Of a stretch of 24,781 nucleotides of DNA, positions 23,126-24,781 are shown in pieces. The stretch comes from Corynebacterium sp. GTDB taxonomy: Bacteria > Actinomycetota > Actinomycetes > Mycobacteriales > Mycobacteriaceae. A program made the translations under genes and the position numbers. Under the pieces are notes generated by a model. It had not been told where the DNA came from and did no database searches. It saw nothing but the letters and a program-made list of their open reading frames with translations. The DNA is taken from positions 1 to 24,781 of the forward strand of contig NZ_JALAGU010000020.1 of assembly GCF_022712275.1 (NCBI RefSeq), written 5' to 3'. Numbering within the stretch: the first letter of the stretch is position 1; every line of letters starts with the position of its first letter.

Positions 23126-23772
23126 TGAGCTGGACGAAAGACCAGATGGCGGCCCGGGCGGCCCTGGAGCTGCGGGACGGACAGTACGTGAACCTGGGGA
23201 TCGGGCTGCCGACCCTGATCCCCGGGCACCTGCCGGACGGCGTGCACGTCGTCCTCCACAGTGAGAACGGCATTCTCGGCACCGGCCCGTACCCCACCGA
23301 GGATCAGCTGGACCCCGACCTCATCAATGCCGGCAAGGAGACGGTGACGGTGAACCCCGGTGCGTCCTTTTTCGATTCCTCCCTCAGCTTCGGGATGATC
23401 CGTGGGTCTCACCTGGATGTCGCCGTCCTCGGCGGCATGGAGGTCTCCGAGACCGGTGACCTCGCGAACTGGATGGTGCCCGGCAAGATGGTCAAGGGCA
23501 TGGGCGGTGCCATGGATCTGGTGCACGGAGCAGACCGTGTCATCGTGCTGATGAACCACGTGGCCCGTGACGGCTCGCCGAAGATCCTGTCCCGGTGCTC
23601 GTTGCCGCTGACCGGTGTCGGAGTGGTCGACCGGATCATCACCGACCTGGCCTGCTTCGACGTGACCGGTGAAGGGCTGGTGCTCACCGAGCTCGCTCCT
23701 GGAGTGGAGCTCAGTGATGTCCGGGCGAAGACCGGGACAGCGTTCGCGGTCGCGGACGGAGTCCGGTCATGA
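23125..23772 (+). CDS. 3-oxoacid CoA-transferase subunit B
   Basis: The 215-residue beta subunit carries the catalytic glutamate, Glu47, in HSENGILGTGPYP, where CoA is covalently bound. Other family blocks are YVNLGIGLPTLIPGHLP, GASFFDSSLSFGMIRGSHLD, VLGGMEVSETGDLANWMVPG and KMVKGMGGAMDLV. I chose ATG 23125, overlapping the preceding TGA by one base, because GGGAGG lies at the ideal 7 nt; GTG one codon earlier is less well placed. The stop overlaps the thiolase start by 4 nt (ATGA). Confidence 0.94.
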   Translation: MSWTKDQMAARAALELRDGQYVNLGIGLPTLIPGHLPDGVHVVLHSENGILGTGPYPTEDQLDPDLINAGKETVTVNPGASFFDSSLSFGMIRGSHLDVAVLGGMEVSETGDLANWMVPGKMVKGMGGAMDLVHGADRVIVLMNHVARDGSPKILSRCSLPLTGVGVVDRIITDLACFDVTGEGLVLTELAPGVELSDVRAKTGTAFAVADGVRS

Positions 23773-24781
23773 AGCCCACCCCCACCCCCGAGGACATCGT
23801 CATCGTCGGTGCCGCGCGCACCGCCCAGGGCAGGATGCTCGGGGTCCTGGCCTCGAAGACGGCGGTGGACCTCGGTGCGATCGCCATCAGTACCGCGCTT
23901 GAGCGCGCCGGTGTCGCCGCTGAGACTGTCGGTCATGTGGTCATGGGCCAGGTTGTGCAGGCCGGCGCCGGTCAGAACCCGGCCAAGCAGGCGGCGGTGG
24001 CTGCCGGTGTGCCGGTCTCCACCCCGGCTGAGACGGTGAACAAGGTCTGTCTGTCGGGTCTGGATGCGGTGATCTCCGCGTCGCGTCTGCTGCGTCTGGG
24101 GGATGCGGAGGTGGTGGTCGCCGGTGGTCAGGAGTCGATGACCAATGCGCCGCATCTGGCTGCCGGTGTGCGGGCGGGGGCGAAGTTCGGTTCCCTGGTG
24201 CTGCAGGATTCTCTGGAGCGTGACGGGTTGACTGATGCGGTGCACGGTACGGCGATGGGGGTGGAGACTGAGGAGGGTAACAGTACCCGGGGTATCACCC
24301 GGGCCGAGCAGGACCGGGTTGCCGCGCTGTCGCATCAGCGGGCCGAGGCTGCGATTGCTGAGGGGACTTTCGCCGAGGAGATCGCCCCGGTGGAGGTGAG
24401 GACCCGTAAGGGCACGGTCATCGTCGACACTGACGAGGGGGTGCGTCCGGGGACGACGGAGGAGTCGTTGGCGGGTCTGCGTCCGGCGTTTGCGGCTGAG
24501 GGGACGATCACTGCGGCGTCGGCGTCGCAGATCTCCGACGGTGCTGCGGCGGTGGTGCTGACCACCCGGGCCTATGCCGAGGTCAACGGTCTTGAGGTGC
24601 TTGCTGCGTTGGGTGCTTACGGTCAGACTGCGGGTCCGGACACGTTCCTGCATTCCCAGCCGGCGCAGGCGGTGGCCGCGGCGTTGGGCAAGGCGGGGTG
24701 GGAGGTGTCTGATCTGGATTTCCTGGAGATCAATGAGGCTTTCGGTGCGGTGGTGGTGCAGTCGCTGCGGGATCTGGATTA
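23769..24781 (+). CDS. Acetyl-CoA acyltransferase (thiolase), 3' end outside window
   Basis: About 337 residues are visible. The active-site cysteine, Cys94, lies in NKVCLSGLDAV (usually NKVCGSGLKAV). GGQESMTNAPH, NSTRGITRAEQD and the catalytic NEAFG loop, here EINEAFGAVVV, follow close to the window end. The final GGxxALGHPxGxSG and CxGGG motifs would lie beyond it. It would split a 3-oxoacyl-CoA made by the CoA-transferase, for example acetoacetyl-CoA to two acetyl-CoA. The ATG overlaps the preceding stop by 4 nt. From about 23990 on, codon choice turns from C-ending to G- and T-ending (GTG, GCG, GGT, GAT), unlike the five preceding genes. Confidence 0.93.
   Translation, partial: MKPTPTPEDIVIVGAARTAQGRMLGVLASKTAVDLGAIAISTALERAGVAAETVGHVVMGQVVQAGAGQNPAKQAAVAAGVPVSTPAETVNKVCLSGLDAVISASRLLRLGDAEVVVAGGQESMTNAPHLAAGVRAGAKFGSLVLQDSLERDGLTDAVHGTAMGVETEEGNSTRGITRAEQDRVAALSHQRAEAAIAEGTFAEEIAPVEVRTRKGTVIVDTDEGVRPGTTEESLAGLRPAFAAEGTITAASASQISDGAAAVVLTTRAYAEVNGLEVLAALGAYGQTAGPDTFLHSQPAQAVAAALGKAGWEVSDLDFLEINEAFGAVVVQSLRDLD

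Overview
The window looks like a chromosomal segment of a high-GC actinobacterium, most probably Corynebacterium. The evidence is strongly G/C-biased third codon positions, AAAGGAG-type ribosome binding sites, several starts that look leaderless (a -10 hexamer 6-8 nt before ATG or GTG), an ISL3-family element with IS31831-like ends, and a core block around rpsT and lepA. The genus is inferred; no rRNA or other marker is present.

Left part (1-5480): a fragment of an unidentified gene ends at 191 and faces rpsT (30S protein S20). The gap between them carries a terminator hairpin and a long imperfect inverted repeat. Leftward genes follow. One is an unknown protein with a faint, catalytically dead ImmA/IrrE-like motif. 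Next is a tight PemK/MazF-like, alkB, tag operon for alkylated-DNA repair, in which Tag has lost three of its four zinc ligands. Last is a multi-pass YhgE/ABC-2-like membrane protein with a His/Asp-rich repeat tail.

Middle (5500-11570): housekeeping lepA is flanked by accessory defence-type genes. On the left is a DUF3644 protein with a HEPN-type RNxxxH motif. On the right are the C-terminal stump of an MmeI/YeeA-type DNA methyltransferase-restriction enzyme, a decayed ISL3 element (9142-10306) and an intact Mrr-type restriction endonuclease with an N-terminal reader-like region.

Right part (11570-24781): two catabolic modules. The first is a creatine module: palindromes, a probable 33-aa leader peptide, an attenuator-like hairpin, an MHS-family transporter and a creatinase. 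It abuts a LysR regulator divergent from an NCS2 purine/uracil-type permease and a cytidine-deaminase-fold purine deaminase. Together these suggest scavenging of nitrogenous compounds (creatine to sarcosine plus urea; purine deamination). The second is a LysR regulator divergent from a seven-gene, mostly overlapping operon: CitMHS transporter, AtuA large protein, AtuA-like small protein, CoA-transferase A and B, and a thiolase cut by the window end (six genes plus the divergent regulator). Its logic is import of a di- or tricarboxylate, conversion by the AtuA pair to a 3-oxo acid, CoA activation and thiolysis. The substrate and the AtuA reaction are unknown, which makes this the best candidate for an undescribed pathway.
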